Of a stretch of 64,000 nt of DNA, positions 1 through 9,060 are shown piece after piece. The notes beneath the pieces are model-generated. The model ran no database searches. It saw nothing but the letters and a program-made list of their open reading frames with translations, and was not told the DNA's origin. The stretch's first letter is position 1. Every line of letters starts with the position of its first letter. The position numbers were made by a program, and so were the translations under genes. The DNA comes from Opitutus sp. (lineage in GTDB: Bacteria > Verrucomicrobiota > Verrucomicrobiia > Opitutales > Opitutaceae). The stretch is taken from NCBI GenBank assembly GCA_024707325.1, contig JANPZY010000001.1, forward strand, positions 1,798,501 through 1,862,500, in the 5' to 3' direction.

Positions 1-1
1 G

Positions 2-1018
2 GGGGCGATGACGATCGCCAAAGGCGTCGGCACCAGCTCTGCGGACTACCTCCGCGCGATCATTGACGCGGGTCGCGCCGATGGCGCCGTCGAGGGCGCG
101 TTTACGCTTCTCGGCAGCGACGCCTACGCGGGCCTCGTGATGCGCGCCACCGATACTTCGAGCTTCCTCATTTTCCGCATCAAGACCACCGGCTGGGTGT
201 TTGCCCGCGTGTCCGCCAACACGTCGGTCACGCTCGCGAGTGACAGCGGAAAATTTGCGCTCAACACGCCGCATCGTCTGCGCGTCGAGATGAAGGGCAG
301 CGAGTTCAAGTTTTTCATCAACGGGACTCTCGTGCGCACCGCCACCGAATCGTCCAACAAGCTCGCCACGCGCGTCGGTGTTTCGTCGGGCACCAAGGTG
401 AAGTTCGCGGTCAGCGACTTTTTGTTCGAGCGCAGCGCCGACGGTGACGAACTCGCCTCGAAACCCGCATCGCCGAGCGCTACGCCGGTTTTGGTTCGCG
501 ACAGTTTTGCCGGCTCCGGTGCGCTCGGTGGCCGCACGCCCGAGCAAACCGTCAACAACGCCCGCTGGTCCCTCACGCAGGGCACCATGAATCTCGTCAA
601 CGGCGTCGCGAAGGCGCCGACCACCGACTACGTGCGCGCTGAGATCGACACCGGTGTTTCCGACGGGCTCGTGCAAGGCCGCATCAAACTGCTCGGCAAC
701 AACGCCTACGCCGGTCTCACGTTTCGCGTCGTGGACCGCGCAAACTTCCTGTTCTTCCGCCTCAAGCCCGATGCGTGGGTGTTTGCCAAAGTGCAGGGCG
801 GCAAGGCCACGACCGTGGCGAGTGGTGCAAGACGCTTCGCCGTCGGCACCGCTTACACGCTGCGGGCCGACTTCCGCGGCGAGCAGATCAATCTCGCGAT
901 CGACGGCGTGCAGGTCTTCTCCGGCCGCGACACCACGCACCGTTCCGCGACGAAGGTCGGCGCGTCCAACGGCACGCTGGTGGGCTTCGAACTTGACGAT
1001 TTTTTGGCGGAACGCTGA
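2..1018 (+). CDS. lectin-like repeat protein, 5' partial
   Basis: The frame is already open at the window edge, so the true start lies upstream. The visible part contains two homologous blocks of about 160 residues. Each carries a DYxRAxID segment, an NAYAGL/DAYAGL segment followed by a W-V-F-AxV strand, and a final D-F-L-F/A-E-R strand. This all-beta pattern looks like a concanavalin A/LamG-type jelly roll that binds or surrounds carbohydrate, but no catalytic residues are recognisable. The first repeat lacks its N-terminal strands because of the edge. It ends 44 bases before the beta-helix gene and may share a transcript with it. The fold is inferred from pattern only. Confidence 0.6.
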   Translation, partial: GAMTIAKGVGTSSADYLRAIIDAGRADGAVEGAFTLLGSDAYAGLVMRATDTSSFLIFRIKTTGWVFARVSANTSVTLASDSGKFALNTPHRLRVEMKGSEFKFFINGTLVRTATESSNKLATRVGVSSGTKVKFAVSDFLFERSADGDELASKPASPSATPVLVRDSFAGSGALGGRTPEQTVNNARWSLTQGTMNLVNGVAKAPTTDYVRAEIDTGVSDGLVQGRIKLLGNNAYAGLTFRVVDRANFLFFRLKPDAWVFAKVQGGKATTVASGARRFAVGTAYTLRADFRGEQINLAIDGVQVFSGRDTTHRSATKVGASNGTLVGFELDDFLAER

Positions 1019-1062
1019 CCGATCGCTGGGAACTGGTCGGGGAAACCCGCGTCTGTCGCGCG

Positions 1063-2622
1063 GTGAAACCCTCAGGTCGTAGCTTCCTGGTTCTCGCGCT
1101 GTTGTGTGGGTGCGCGGCCGTCGCTTCCGCCGAGGTCGTGCTCAACGTGCGCGATTTCGGGGCGATCGGAGACGGACTCGAACACCAGATCGGTGACCGC
1201 GAAACGGCCAAACGTTTCAAGAATCTCTCCCGTGCTCATGCCGCGCTGCCGGCGCTGAAGTCCAACTGGAGCGCGGATGAAATCGCGTTCGAGCTCGCGA
1301 AGCGGGCGCTGCCACCCGAGGGCGGCGTGATCTATTTTCCGGCCGGCCACTACGTCGCGACAGGACTCGGTTGGCGCATCATGCGGGATAACGTCACCTT
1401 GCGCGGCGACGGGCCGGAGCGCACGACGCTTTCCACGTCGGCCAACATCAACGATGCGCTCGCGCTGGCCGGCTATCGCCATGTCGGCTGGTCGCGCGGT
1501 TATGCGTTCGATGCCGAGGAAGGTGCGCCGGGTGAACGGACGCTTACGGTGCGCGAACCCGGCGGGGCGGAGTTCTTCGCGCCGGGCGACCTCGTGTTTG
1601 TGCGCAACGGCTCCAACCGCTACGACCAGGACTACGGCGAGTTCAACGAAGTCACCTCCGTCGAGGGTCAGCGCATCACGGTCGCGTATCCATTTTCTCG
1701 AGACTACCGGGCCGACGCGATCAACTGGTCCGGCAAGCTTGCCGCCGACTTCACGCTTCCGAAGCCCTATCGCGAGGGCGTGGCCACATTCGCGAAAGGC
1801 GAGGGCGTCGCGCTGCCGGGCAAAGGCACGACCGTGTCGATCGGCTCCGCAGTGCTGCGCGTCGTCGATCTGCTGCCGAATAACGGCGTCGTGCTCAAGA
1901 ATCCTGGCCGCACCAATCCCGCTCCCGGCACGGTGTTGCCCCAGGGATCGTTGGTTTCGAAAGAGCGCGCTTTGATCAAGCTGCAGAAGTCCACCCGCAA
2001 CTTCGCGGCCGAGGGGCTCACGATTCGCGGCCGTCGCAAGGCGCTCAATCTCTCCAATACCTGGAACTCCCGCTTCACCGATTGCGTGTTCGAACGTGCG
2101 CCGCAGGGGGCGCCGGTTAAGGGCGGCCTCACGATCGATGGCGATGGCGGACGTTTCGCGCGGTTTGAACGCTGCGTGGTGCGTGCTGCGCCGGCGATGG
2201 GCATGCAGTTCGCGCGTTCGTTCGCGGGCGTGGTGTTCAACGAATGTCGCTTCGAAAACACGAACGTGTCGTTCACCGAGTTCAACTTCGACTGCGAGGT
2301 GGGGAACAGCGAGTTCGAGGTGATCGGATCCCGCGCTCTCAGCAATGTCGTGATCGTCGGCAAGTCGTGCGGCGATCTCCGCATCCACCACAACGTGATT
2401 CGCGCCCGCAACGTCGAGTGCGTGTTCGATGCGCACATGGACATCCAGTCGTTCAAGCGCTCCGGCCCGCGTCTGCTCGTGATCCGCGACAACCGCATCG
2501 AGACCGACGCGCGCCAGGTGTTTCGCCTCGGGCGCGATCTGCCCAAAGCGGCCGACGACAACCGCGTGCTGCCGCTCGACCCCGGCATGTCGCTGGCCAC
2601 GGCCCTGCCGGGCGCTCCCTGA
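1063..2622 (+). CDS. secreted right-handed beta-helix (pectate lyase-like) protein
   Basis: 519 residues from a GTG start. A signal peptide occupies residues 1-24, with a hydrophobic core and an ASA cleavage site; LLCGC could alternatively be read as a lipobox. The mature protein opens with VLNVRDFGAIGDG, the hallmark of the Pectate_lyase_3/GH28-like beta-helix family. Repeated short strands follow, with NVTLRGDGPERTTL near residue 110 and parallel-helix coils toward the C-terminus. The likely role is binding or cleaving a polyuronide or exopolysaccharide outside the cytoplasm. No specific catalytic residues could be assigned, so the substrate is unknown. Confidence 0.7.
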   Translation: MKPSGRSFLVLALLCGCAAVASAEVVLNVRDFGAIGDGLEHQIGDRETAKRFKNLSRAHAALPALKSNWSADEIAFELAKRALPPEGGVIYFPAGHYVATGLGWRIMRDNVTLRGDGPERTTLSTSANINDALALAGYRHVGWSRGYAFDAEEGAPGERTLTVREPGGAEFFAPGDLVFVRNGSNRYDQDYGEFNEVTSVEGQRITVAYPFSRDYRADAINWSGKLAADFTLPKPYREGVATFAKGEGVALPGKGTTVSIGSAVLRVVDLLPNNGVVLKNPGRTNPAPGTVLPQGSLVSKERALIKLQKSTRNFAAEGLTIRGRRKALNLSNTWNSRFTDCVFERAPQGAPVKGGLTIDGDGGRFARFERCVVRAAPAMGMQFARSFAGVVFNECRFENTNVSFTEFNFDCEVGNSEFEVIGSRALSNVVIVGKSCGDLRIHHNVIRARNVECVFDAHMDIQSFKRSGPRLLVIRDNRIETDARQVFRLGRDLPKAADDNRVLPLDPGMSLATALPGAP

Positions 2623-2727
2623 CGCGTATCCGGGAAACCCTTACACGCAGCTCAGGCGTGTTCCGGGGCGGTTACGGCGGCCCAAGCCGATTCCGCCGTT
2701 GTCTGGTGGAGCCTAATCTCGTTCTCC

Positions 2728-4119
2728 ATGCCTGCCTCCGGATCTTCGACTTTTTCGCCACCTCAGACTGCCGGTTCCACCGCCGAGGTGGCCCACGATA
2801 AAACCGCGGCCTCGCCGGCTGCTCGCGTCGTGATTTGGGGCATCAACTACGCGCCGGAAACGACAGGTATCGCTCCTTTCAATACAGAACTCGCGGAGGA
2901 TCTCGCCGCGGCCGGACATCCGGTCGAGGTGGTCACCGCGTTCGCGTATTATCCGCAGTGGAAGAAAGCGCCTGAAGATCGCTTCCGTCTGTATCGCACG
3001 GATCGCCGCAACGGCATCGCGGTGCATCGCTGCTTCCAATATCTGCCCGGCAAGGTGACGACCCTCCGTCGCATCTTCCATGAACTAAGCTTCGGGGTGA
3101 CGTCCTTCCTGCGCGTGCTGAGTCTGCCCCGCGCCGATGTTTACTTCGTCGCGAGTCCGCCCCTCGGGCTCGGCTTCATGGCGTGGCTGGCCACGCGGTT
3201 GAAGGGCAGTCGCTACATTTTTCACGTGCAGGATCTGCAACCCGATGCCGCCGTGGGTCTCGGCATGTTGCGCAAAGGCGCCTTCGTGCGCGCGCTCTTC
3301 TGGCTCGAGCGCTTCGCATATTCGCACGCCGCGGCGGTCTCCGGAATCTCGAGCGGCATGATCGACGCGTTTCGTCGAAAAGGCGTGCCCGCCGAGCGCT
3401 GTGTGCTTTTTCCCAACTGGCTGCGCGGCGCGGCGCCGACTGCCGGCGAACGCGGAGCATCGACGTTTCGCGCGCGGCACGGCGTGGCCGCAGACGATTT
3501 TCTCGCGGTGTATTCGGGGAATCTGGGACACAAGCAGGGCATCGAGATCTTGCTCGATGCTGCGGAGCTGTTGCATCGCCGCTCCGGTTCGGATCCGGCG
3601 GCGTCACGGGTGCGCATCTTGATCGTCGGTGCCGGTGCCGCTCGCGAGTCGCTCGGGCAGCAGATCGCGGCGCGAAGGCTGCCAAATTTGAAGATGCTCC
3701 CGCTCCTCGACGACGCGGACTACGCCGCGATGTTGAGCGAAGCCGATGTCGGTCTCATCACGCAGGCCGCAGGCACGGGCGGGTGTTTTTTTCCGAGCAA
3801 ACTGCTCACGGTGCTGCGCAGTCGTTTGCCGGTGGTGACGGTCGCGGACGACGACAGCGAACTCGCCAAGGCCGTCGCGGAAGGTGGCTTCGGTCTCAAC
3901 TCGCTGCCGGGACACGCGGAGGATCTCGCGACCAATCTCGAGCGGGCGAGCGGCGATCCCGCCGTCCTGACCGAGCTCAAGGCCCGCACCACGTGGGTGG
4001 ATCAGTTTCATCCCCGGCACGTGTTGCCGCAATTCCGTCGCCGTCTCGCGGAAATCGCGCGCGGCGATCGTGGTTCGGAAATGGATTTCGAGACCGAGCG
4101 CGCACCGGTGCGCTCGTAA
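2728..4119 (+). CDS. WcaI-type glycosyltransferase family 4
   Basis: 463 residues. After a Ser/Thr-rich leader the GT4 N-domain begins at about residue 32 with VVIWGINYAPETTGIAPF, the signature of the colanic-acid WcaI branch. AFAYYPQWKK follows, and the C-terminal GT-B domain carries YSGNLGHKQG and GGCFFPSKLL. It should transfer a sugar from a nucleotide donor to a lipid-linked saccharide at the inner face of the membrane. It is the first gene of a + operon. The following exosortase frame could extend back into it, but an ATG 26 bases downstream of this stop is the better start for that gene. Confidence 0.85.
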   Translation: MPASGSSTFSPPQTAGSTAEVAHDKTAASPAARVVIWGINYAPETTGIAPFNTELAEDLAAAGHPVEVVTAFAYYPQWKKAPEDRFRLYRTDRRNGIAVHRCFQYLPGKVTTLRRIFHELSFGVTSFLRVLSLPRADVYFVASPPLGLGFMAWLATRLKGSRYIFHVQDLQPDAAVGLGMLRKGAFVRALFWLERFAYSHAAAVSGISSGMIDAFRRKGVPAERCVLFPNWLRGAAPTAGERGASTFRARHGVAADDFLAVYSGNLGHKQGIEILLDAAELLHRRSGSDPAASRVRILIVGAGAARESLGQQIAARRLPNLKMLPLLDDADYAAMLSEADVGLITQAAGTGGCFFPSKLLTVLRSRLPVVTVADDDSELAKAVAEGGFGLNSLPGHAEDLATNLERASGDPAVLTELKARTTWVDQFHPRHVLPQFRRRLAEIARGDRGSEMDFETERAPVRS

Positions 4120-4144
4120 AGGGTCCATCCCGCTTTGCCCCACC

Positions 4145-5767
4145 ATGTTGACTGAATCTCCGCGCTCCACCGTCTCTGTTCATCTTCACGCGCCGCCGTC
4201 GTCCTCCCGGGACGATCGTTGGCAGTGGTGGGCGAGCGCCGTGCTCATCGTCGGCTGCTGGCTGCTCGTGTTCAATCAGCAGCGGCTCGAGTGGACGGTG
4301 AATCCCACGTATTCCTACGGTTGGGCGGTGCCGGTGCTCGCCGGTTATCTGTTGTGGGAGCGCTGGCGCACGCGCCCCGAGGCGGCGCCGAGCACGACGT
4401 GGTTTTGGTGGACGATCCCGGTCGCGCTGTTGATCGCGTATCTGCCGATTCGCGTGATCCAGGAAGCGAATCCCGACTGGGTGAAGATCAACTGGTATAT
4501 GACTGCGGTCGCGCTCGGGCTCACGCTGAGCGCGGCGGGAGCGATCGGCGGCTTGCGCTACGTGCTCTACTTCGCGTTCCCCGTTTTCTTCTGCTACACC
4601 GCGCTGCCGTGGCCGGTGTGGATGGAGGAGTTTTTCACGCAGAGTCTGATGAAGGTAAATGCGAGCGCGTGCGCGGAGCTCCTCACGCTCTTCGGCCAGC
4701 CCGCGATGGCGCACGGTAATCTCGTGCAGATCGGCGACGCGTGGGTGGACGTGCAGGAAGCGTGCAGCGGCATCCGCTCGCTGCAGACCGCGTTCATGAT
4801 GTCGCTCTTCTTCGGTGAATTTTACCGGCTCGGCTGGATCGGCCGCGCGGGGCTGTTGCTGTCGTCGTTCGGCGTCGCGTTTGTGCTCAATCTCGGCCGC
4901 ACTTATCTTCTCGCTCACCTCACCGCGGTCGGCGGCGATGCTCTCGCGGAAAAGTGGCACGACACCGTCGGTCTAGGCGTGATGTTCGCCTGTCTCGCCG
5001 CGCTGTGGGCGCTCGCAGAACTGTTTCAAAAACGTCGTCGCAAACCGGCGCCGTCGACAGCGCCCGTTTTGCACATGCGGCCGGCGCGTGCGCCGTTCCC
5101 GCTCTGGCTCGCACTCGCCGGCGTCGCCTGGCTCGGCGTGAGCGAAGCGGCGACCGAATCGTGGTATCGTTATCACGAACGCCAGATGCCGGCGCCCATC
5201 GCGTGGGATATGGCGTGGCCCGAGGACGCCGAGAACTTCCGCCGCACTGAGTTTTCCGAGCGCGCTCGCGCGCTGCTCAAATACAACGAGGCCACGTCCG
5301 CGGCGTGGCTTGGTTCGGAAGGCAACCAGTGGCAGGCCTACTACCTGCGTTGGTATCCGGGGCGCGTCTCGAAATTCCTTTCGGGCAGTCACTATCCGAC
5401 CGTGTGCCTGCCGGCGACAGGTCTGAAACTCGTCGCGGAAACGGGCACGCTGCTCTGCCAGGTCGGCGGACTCACGATTCCGTTCCGCACCTATCTCTTC
5501 GATCGCGGTGGCACCGATGTGTATGTGTATCACGCGATCCTCGAGGATGTGCCGTCGCCGGAGAGCCTGATCGCGTATCGTCAGGCGAAGTCCAGCGAGC
5601 GCCTCCAATCCGTCGCGCGCGGCGAACGCAATCTCGGCCAGCGCGTCATCGGCGTCGCGATTGCCGGTCCGCACAGTCCTGAACAGGCCGAGGCCGATCT
5701 CGAGCGGATGCTCGGGCGTATGATCCACGCGGATACACCTGACTTTGCCTTCCAAGTTTCCCCATGA
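4145..5767 (+). CDS. exosortase with fused C-terminal EpsI domain
   Basis: 540 residues. Residues 25-310 hold about eight membrane segments. The exosortase catalytic triad is visible: Cys207 in EACSGIRS, Arg252 in NLGRTYLL and His272 in KWHDTVG. The part after about residue 320 is periplasmic, with one further hydrophobic segment, and resembles the EpsI domain often fused to or encoded beside exosortases. The family is thought to cleave at PEP-CTERM sorting signals and pass proteins to an envelope acceptor. One such substrate lies at 11843-12544. The ATG at 4145 is chosen over upstream in-frame codons that overlap the previous gene. Its stop overlaps the next start as ATGA. Confidence 0.9.
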   Translation: MLTESPRSTVSVHLHAPPSSSRDDRWQWWASAVLIVGCWLLVFNQQRLEWTVNPTYSYGWAVPVLAGYLLWERWRTRPEAAPSTTWFWWTIPVALLIAYLPIRVIQEANPDWVKINWYMTAVALGLTLSAAGAIGGLRYVLYFAFPVFFCYTALPWPVWMEEFFTQSLMKVNASACAELLTLFGQPAMAHGNLVQIGDAWVDVQEACSGIRSLQTAFMMSLFFGEFYRLGWIGRAGLLLSSFGVAFVLNLGRTYLLAHLTAVGGDALAEKWHDTVGLGVMFACLAALWALAELFQKRRRKPAPSTAPVLHMRPARAPFPLWLALAGVAWLGVSEAATESWYRYHERQMPAPIAWDMAWPEDAENFRRTEFSERARALLKYNEATSAAWLGSEGNQWQAYYLRWYPGRVSKFLSGSHYPTVCLPATGLKLVAETGTLLCQVGGLTIPFRTYLFDRGGTDVYVYHAILEDVPSPESLIAYRQAKSSERLQSVARGERNLGQRVIGVAIAGPHSPEQAEADLERMLGRMIHADTPDFAFQVSP

Positions 5768-8367
5768 CCAAACTACTCCCTGCTGACCGGCGCATGCGCA
5801 TCATTGTCATCTGGACTGTCCTCGTGGCGGTAGCTGTCGGCGGCTATTTTTCCGCGCGATATCTCGCCTGGCCGGCGGTGAAAAGCTGGCGTGAAGCGCG
5901 CCTCAACCGCATGGCCGAGGAGTTTCTTGCTCAAGGCAACTACACCGACGCGCTGCTGACCGCTCGCAAGAATCTCAAGAAGAACCAGCGCAACCTCGAG
6001 ACCTGGCGCCTCGCCTATCGCATCGCCGAGGCGAAGGATTCGCCCGAAGCCGTTTACTACCTCGATCACGTCGTGAAGGCGGGCAAGAAGCTCCCCGACC
6101 GCATTGCCTTCATCAAACTCGCGATGCGCCACGGCTACATGCGCCATGCCATCGAAGCCGTCGAAGGCGCCGGCGAAGAGGCGCGCGACAGTGCCGAGTT
6201 TCATCAAATCGCTGCCGAGGCGTTGCAGCGCGCCAACCGCGCCGTCGCGGCCAAAGTCCATCTCTACTCGCTTGTGCAGCTCCGTCCGGACGATCACGCG
6301 GCGCAGCTCGCGCTCGCCGAAGCCGAGTTCCGCGACGACATCGCGCGTCCCAATCTCGATCTGCGCCGTCGCATCGCCGACATCGCCAACGATCCGGAGC
6401 TGCGGGTGCGCGCGTTGACGCTGCTCGTGGATGACGCCGTCACGCGCAAGGACGCCCAAGCCGCCGCGCGCTTTGCCGAACAACTCGAGCGCGAGACGCT
6501 CGAGCCCGCGCAGGCGCTTCGTGTGCTCGATGCCTACGAACTCGCCGATTCGTCCCGGCTCGCCTCCTACAGCGACGTGCTCGCGAAGCGTTTCGCCACG
6601 GACGAATCCGGCGCGGCCGCGTGGCTTCACCGCGAGCTCGCTCTCGGTCATCTCGCGGAAGCGCGCACGTGGTATCGTGCGCTTCCCGAAGAGACGCAGA
6701 AGAAACCTGCCGTCGCGCACGCGATGGCCGACGTTCTTCTCACCGTCGCCGATTGGCCGGCGCTGCGCCAGCTGCTCGAACGCTCCGATTGGGCCGACGA
6801 GGATTATCGTCGCCAGGCTTATCTCTCCTACGTTGCGCGCGCCACCGGTCGCCCGGTCGAGGCGCAGGACGCGTGGAAATTCGCCGCGCTCAAAGCCGGT
6901 AACAAACTTCCCCAACTCGCCGACCTCGTCGCGCGGGCTTCGCAGTGGGGCTGGAACGACCAAGCTGCCGAACTGCTCTGGAAAGTTTTCAATCTCCTCC
7001 CGCAAAACGAGTCCGTGCGCGACCAGCTCATCGCGTGGGAGCGTCTGCAGGGCAACACGAGCAATCTCAACCGCCTCTTCGCGAAACTGCTCGAAGCGGA
7101 TCCCGATAATTTGCAGGCGAAAAACAATCTCGCCTACACGAGTCTCCTGCTCGGCTCGAATCTCACGCGCGCCTACGCGATCGCCCGCGAACTCTACAAA
7201 GAGGATCCGAAGAATCCGTTCTTCGCGACCACGCAAGCCCTCGCGCTGCTGCGTCAGGGCAAATACGCCGAAGGTCTCGAAGTGATCGAGTCGATCGGTC
7301 CCGTCGCCCTCGCTCAACCCGAGCGCGCTGTGCTGCGTGCGCGTTTGCGCGCGAGTGCCGAGCCGTCGGAAAACGTGGCCGATCTCGTTGCCGGCATTCC
7401 GCAGCGCCGCCTGCTGCCCGAGGAACGCGCGCTGGCCCGCGGAGCGATGACTGAGATTGCGCGCGCCGACAAGGCCGCGGGCGCGGGACGTCTGCTCAGC
7501 GAGCGCCGCGCCGACAATGAAGCGCACGGCCGTCACGGCTGGACCGCGCTGCTTCCCGCTGACGCCGTCGATCTCGAAAACCCGAAGGTGCTCGCGGCCG
7601 ACACGCTTTTCGCCGCGGGAGATTTCGCCGGGCTCGGCCAGTCGCTTCGCTCCGGCGCGTGGGGTGGCTCTCAGGAGCACCTCCGACTTGCGCTGCTCGC
7701 GTTTGTGGGTCGTCAGGACGGCGAGCTTACGGCGAGCAAGAACTCCTGGCGCGCCGCGCTCGCGACCGCGGGCAGTGATACGACGAAACTCACCGCGCTC
7801 ACCACACTCGCTCAGGCTTGGGAGTGGCGCGACGAGTATTTCGAAGCCGTCGATCGCCGCTTCGCGCGCAACGCCGCCGACACAAAGGCGCTCGGTGAAT
7901 TGCTCCAGTATTATCGCGCCGCCGGCCGCACTGCCGACATGGCGCGCGTGCTCTCGACGCATCTGCAGTCGCAGCCCGGCACACCCGATCAATGGAGCCG
8001 CTTCGCCTACTACAGCATGCTCTGCAACCTCAACCTGAGCCGCGCTTACGTCGCGGCGCAGAAGGCGTATCAAGCCGCCCCCGATCAACCGGGCAACCGC
8101 GCGATTTACGCGTTTGCGCTCTGGAAGCAGCGCCAGTTTGACGCCGCGTGGGAACTGCTCGCCAACGCGCAACCCACCGGCGAGGGCGTGGCGCCGCGTC
8201 CGTTGCTCGAAGCGATGATTTTGGCCGACCTGCAACGTGCCGCCGACGCTTCGCAGCGGCTCAAAAATTATCAGGCGCAGGACGCGCTGCCTGAGGAGGA
8301 AAACCTCGCCGCGACGCTCCGCCGCAAACTCGCGGAGCGCGAAAATTCCTCACTTTCCGCGCTGTGA
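5764..8367 (+). CDS. membrane-anchored TPR-repeat protein of the exosortase operon
   Basis: 867 residues. Residues 10-32 form one membrane anchor (IIVIWTVLVAVAVGGYF). The rest is helical and dominated by tetratricopeptide-like pairs, for example LNRMAEEFLAQGNYTDALLTARKNL near residue 45 and NLQAKNNLAYTSLLLGSN near residue 450. No enzymatic motif is visible. Very long TPR proteins are regular companions of exosortases and polysaccharide export, where they are thought to scaffold the machinery on the periplasmic side. It is translationally coupled to the exosortase by an ATGA overlap and is the last gene of the + operon. Confidence 0.75.
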   Translation: MTKLLPADRRMRIIVIWTVLVAVAVGGYFSARYLAWPAVKSWREARLNRMAEEFLAQGNYTDALLTARKNLKKNQRNLETWRLAYRIAEAKDSPEAVYYLDHVVKAGKKLPDRIAFIKLAMRHGYMRHAIEAVEGAGEEARDSAEFHQIAAEALQRANRAVAAKVHLYSLVQLRPDDHAAQLALAEAEFRDDIARPNLDLRRRIADIANDPELRVRALTLLVDDAVTRKDAQAAARFAEQLERETLEPAQALRVLDAYELADSSRLASYSDVLAKRFATDESGAAAWLHRELALGHLAEARTWYRALPEETQKKPAVAHAMADVLLTVADWPALRQLLERSDWADEDYRRQAYLSYVARATGRPVEAQDAWKFAALKAGNKLPQLADLVARASQWGWNDQAAELLWKVFNLLPQNESVRDQLIAWERLQGNTSNLNRLFAKLLEADPDNLQAKNNLAYTSLLLGSNLTRAYAIARELYKEDPKNPFFATTQALALLRQGKYAEGLEVIESIGPVALAQPERAVLRARLRASAEPSENVADLVAGIPQRRLLPEERALARGAMTEIARADKAAGAGRLLSERRADNEAHGRHGWTALLPADAVDLENPKVLAADTLFAAGDFAGLGQSLRSGAWGGSQEHLRLALLAFVGRQDGELTASKNSWRAALATAGSDTTKLTALTTLAQAWEWRDEYFEAVDRRFARNAADTKALGELLQYYRAAGRTADMARVLSTHLQSQPGTPDQWSRFAYYSMLCNLNLSRAYVAAQKAYQAAPDQPGNRAIYAFALWKQRQFDAAWELLANAQPTGEGVAPRPLLEAMILADLQRAADASQRLKNYQAQDALPEEENLAATLRRKLAERENSSLSAL

Positions 8368-8422
8368 GTCGTGTCACACCGCGGCTTGGGTCGGGCCCAT
8401 GTCCGTCCCGAGTCGAGCCCCT

Positions 8423-8571
8423 GTGCGCACCAAGTCGGGACGAGGCGCGGACCACCTCGAGCCAACGTGCGGACCACGTCGGACCAACGTGCGAACCACG
8501 TCGGGCCAAGTTGCGGACCACGTCGCGCCAAGTTGCGGACCAGGTCGGATCAACGCGCGGACCACGGTAGC
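8423..8571 (+). repeat. 22-bp tandem array A (7 units)
   Basis: Units start at 8423, 8445, 8467, 8489, 8511, 8533 and 8555, exactly 22 bases apart. Most units contain TGCGGACCACGTCG followed by a G/C-rich tetramer and CCAA. More degenerate copies extend back to about 8379. The units are directly contiguous with no unique spacers. Related arrays occur at 14879, 42329, 50998 and 58385. Confidence 0.9.
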
Positions 8572-8592
8572 CCGGAAAAATGCCAAGACAAT

Positions 8593-8613
8593 ATGTCTAC
8601 TAATAGTTGACAT
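8593..8613. repeat. palindromic direct repeat, copy 1 (operator-like)
   Basis: A 21-bp near-palindrome with half-site ATGTCnACTA. It is embedded in a longer direct repeat: TGCCAA lies upstream and GTTG downstream in both copies. Copy 2 is at 8930-8950, 337 bases away. The dyad form resembles the operator of a dimeric repressor, but no start codon of a convincing gene follows. Confidence 0.7.
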
Positions 8614-8741
8614 GTTGGTTTGGGGACGGAAGGGGCACGAGGTGCGGCCCGAGTCAGTATCGAGTGCGAAACAGGATCGCGTGGAACGGCGGTGCGCACA
8701 AGGTCGCGTCCAGGCACAGCGAGCTGGGATTTGATGCGGTG

Positions 8742-8762
8742 GGACGGCTCCCCGAGCCGTCC
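8742..8762. repeat. REP-like hairpin
   Basis: A perfect inverted repeat: GGACGGCTC, a CCC loop, then GAGCCGTCC. It has a 9-bp G+C-rich stem and no following T tract, so it is not a typical intrinsic terminator. It lies between the two palindromic direct repeats in the convergent junction. Confidence 0.7.
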
Positions 8763-8929
8763 GCAGGACGCCGCCAGAAGCGACACCGTCGTCCCGGCTG
8801 CAGCCACACTCGCGGATTCAGAACCCGAAGCGCCCAAACAGCAAAGTCGCGGCCGCAGCAGCGAAGAGCCGCGCCAACCTCGAATTAGGGCGTATCCAAA
8901 AACCGGATGCGCGGAAAGGCCATGCCAAC

Positions 8930-8950
8930 ACGTCTACTAATAGTTGACAT
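8930..8950. repeat. palindromic direct repeat, copy 2
   Basis: Same sequence as copy 1 except for C in place of T at the second base. The common block extends through GTTG and a T/G-rich tail. The two copies bracket about 320 bases containing the REP-like hairpin. Confidence 0.7.
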
Positions 8951-8977
8951 GTTGCTTGGGGCGTGGGCCGGGGAGGC

Positions 8978-9060
8978 GGGAGCGTTAGCGGAGGAGCGGG
9001 AGCGTCAGGCGGGGGGCGGGAGCGCTAGCTGGAGGAGGTGGGGCGTTAGCTGGAGGAGGC
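8978..9060. repeat. G-rich 20-22 bp tandem repeat at a gene 3' end
   Basis: Four units begin at 8978, 8998, 9018 and 9040. Each starts with GGGAGCG or GGGGCG, has TTAGC, CTAGC or TCAGG, and ends with GGAGG or GGGGG. The glycosyltransferase stop codon (TTA at 9046-9048) lies in the last unit. The + strand has clustered G runs. The unit is unrelated to the 22-bp array just upstream. Confidence 0.75.

Larger units (their letters stand above)
8368..9045. other. 678-bp repeat-rich convergent intergenic region
   Basis: No credible gene lies between the TPR-protein stop and the end of the opposing glycosyltransferase. The space is filled in order by a 22-bp tandem array, the first copy of a palindromic direct repeat, a degenerate stretch with more array-like motifs (about 8645-8715), a REP-like hairpin, the second direct-repeat copy, and a G-rich tandem repeat that runs into the glycosyltransferase. 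Short open frames here have repeat-derived composition and are not called. Confidence 0.75.

Noticed and set aside
8423..8571. CRISPR array
   Set aside because: The 22-base units are contiguous, drift between copies and have no unique spacers; no cas genes are in the window.
8607..8940. Small genes starting at the ATG inside the palindromic repeats
   Set aside because: The predicted peptides are Arg/Gly-rich, translated from repeats, and show no similarity to each other beyond the repeat.
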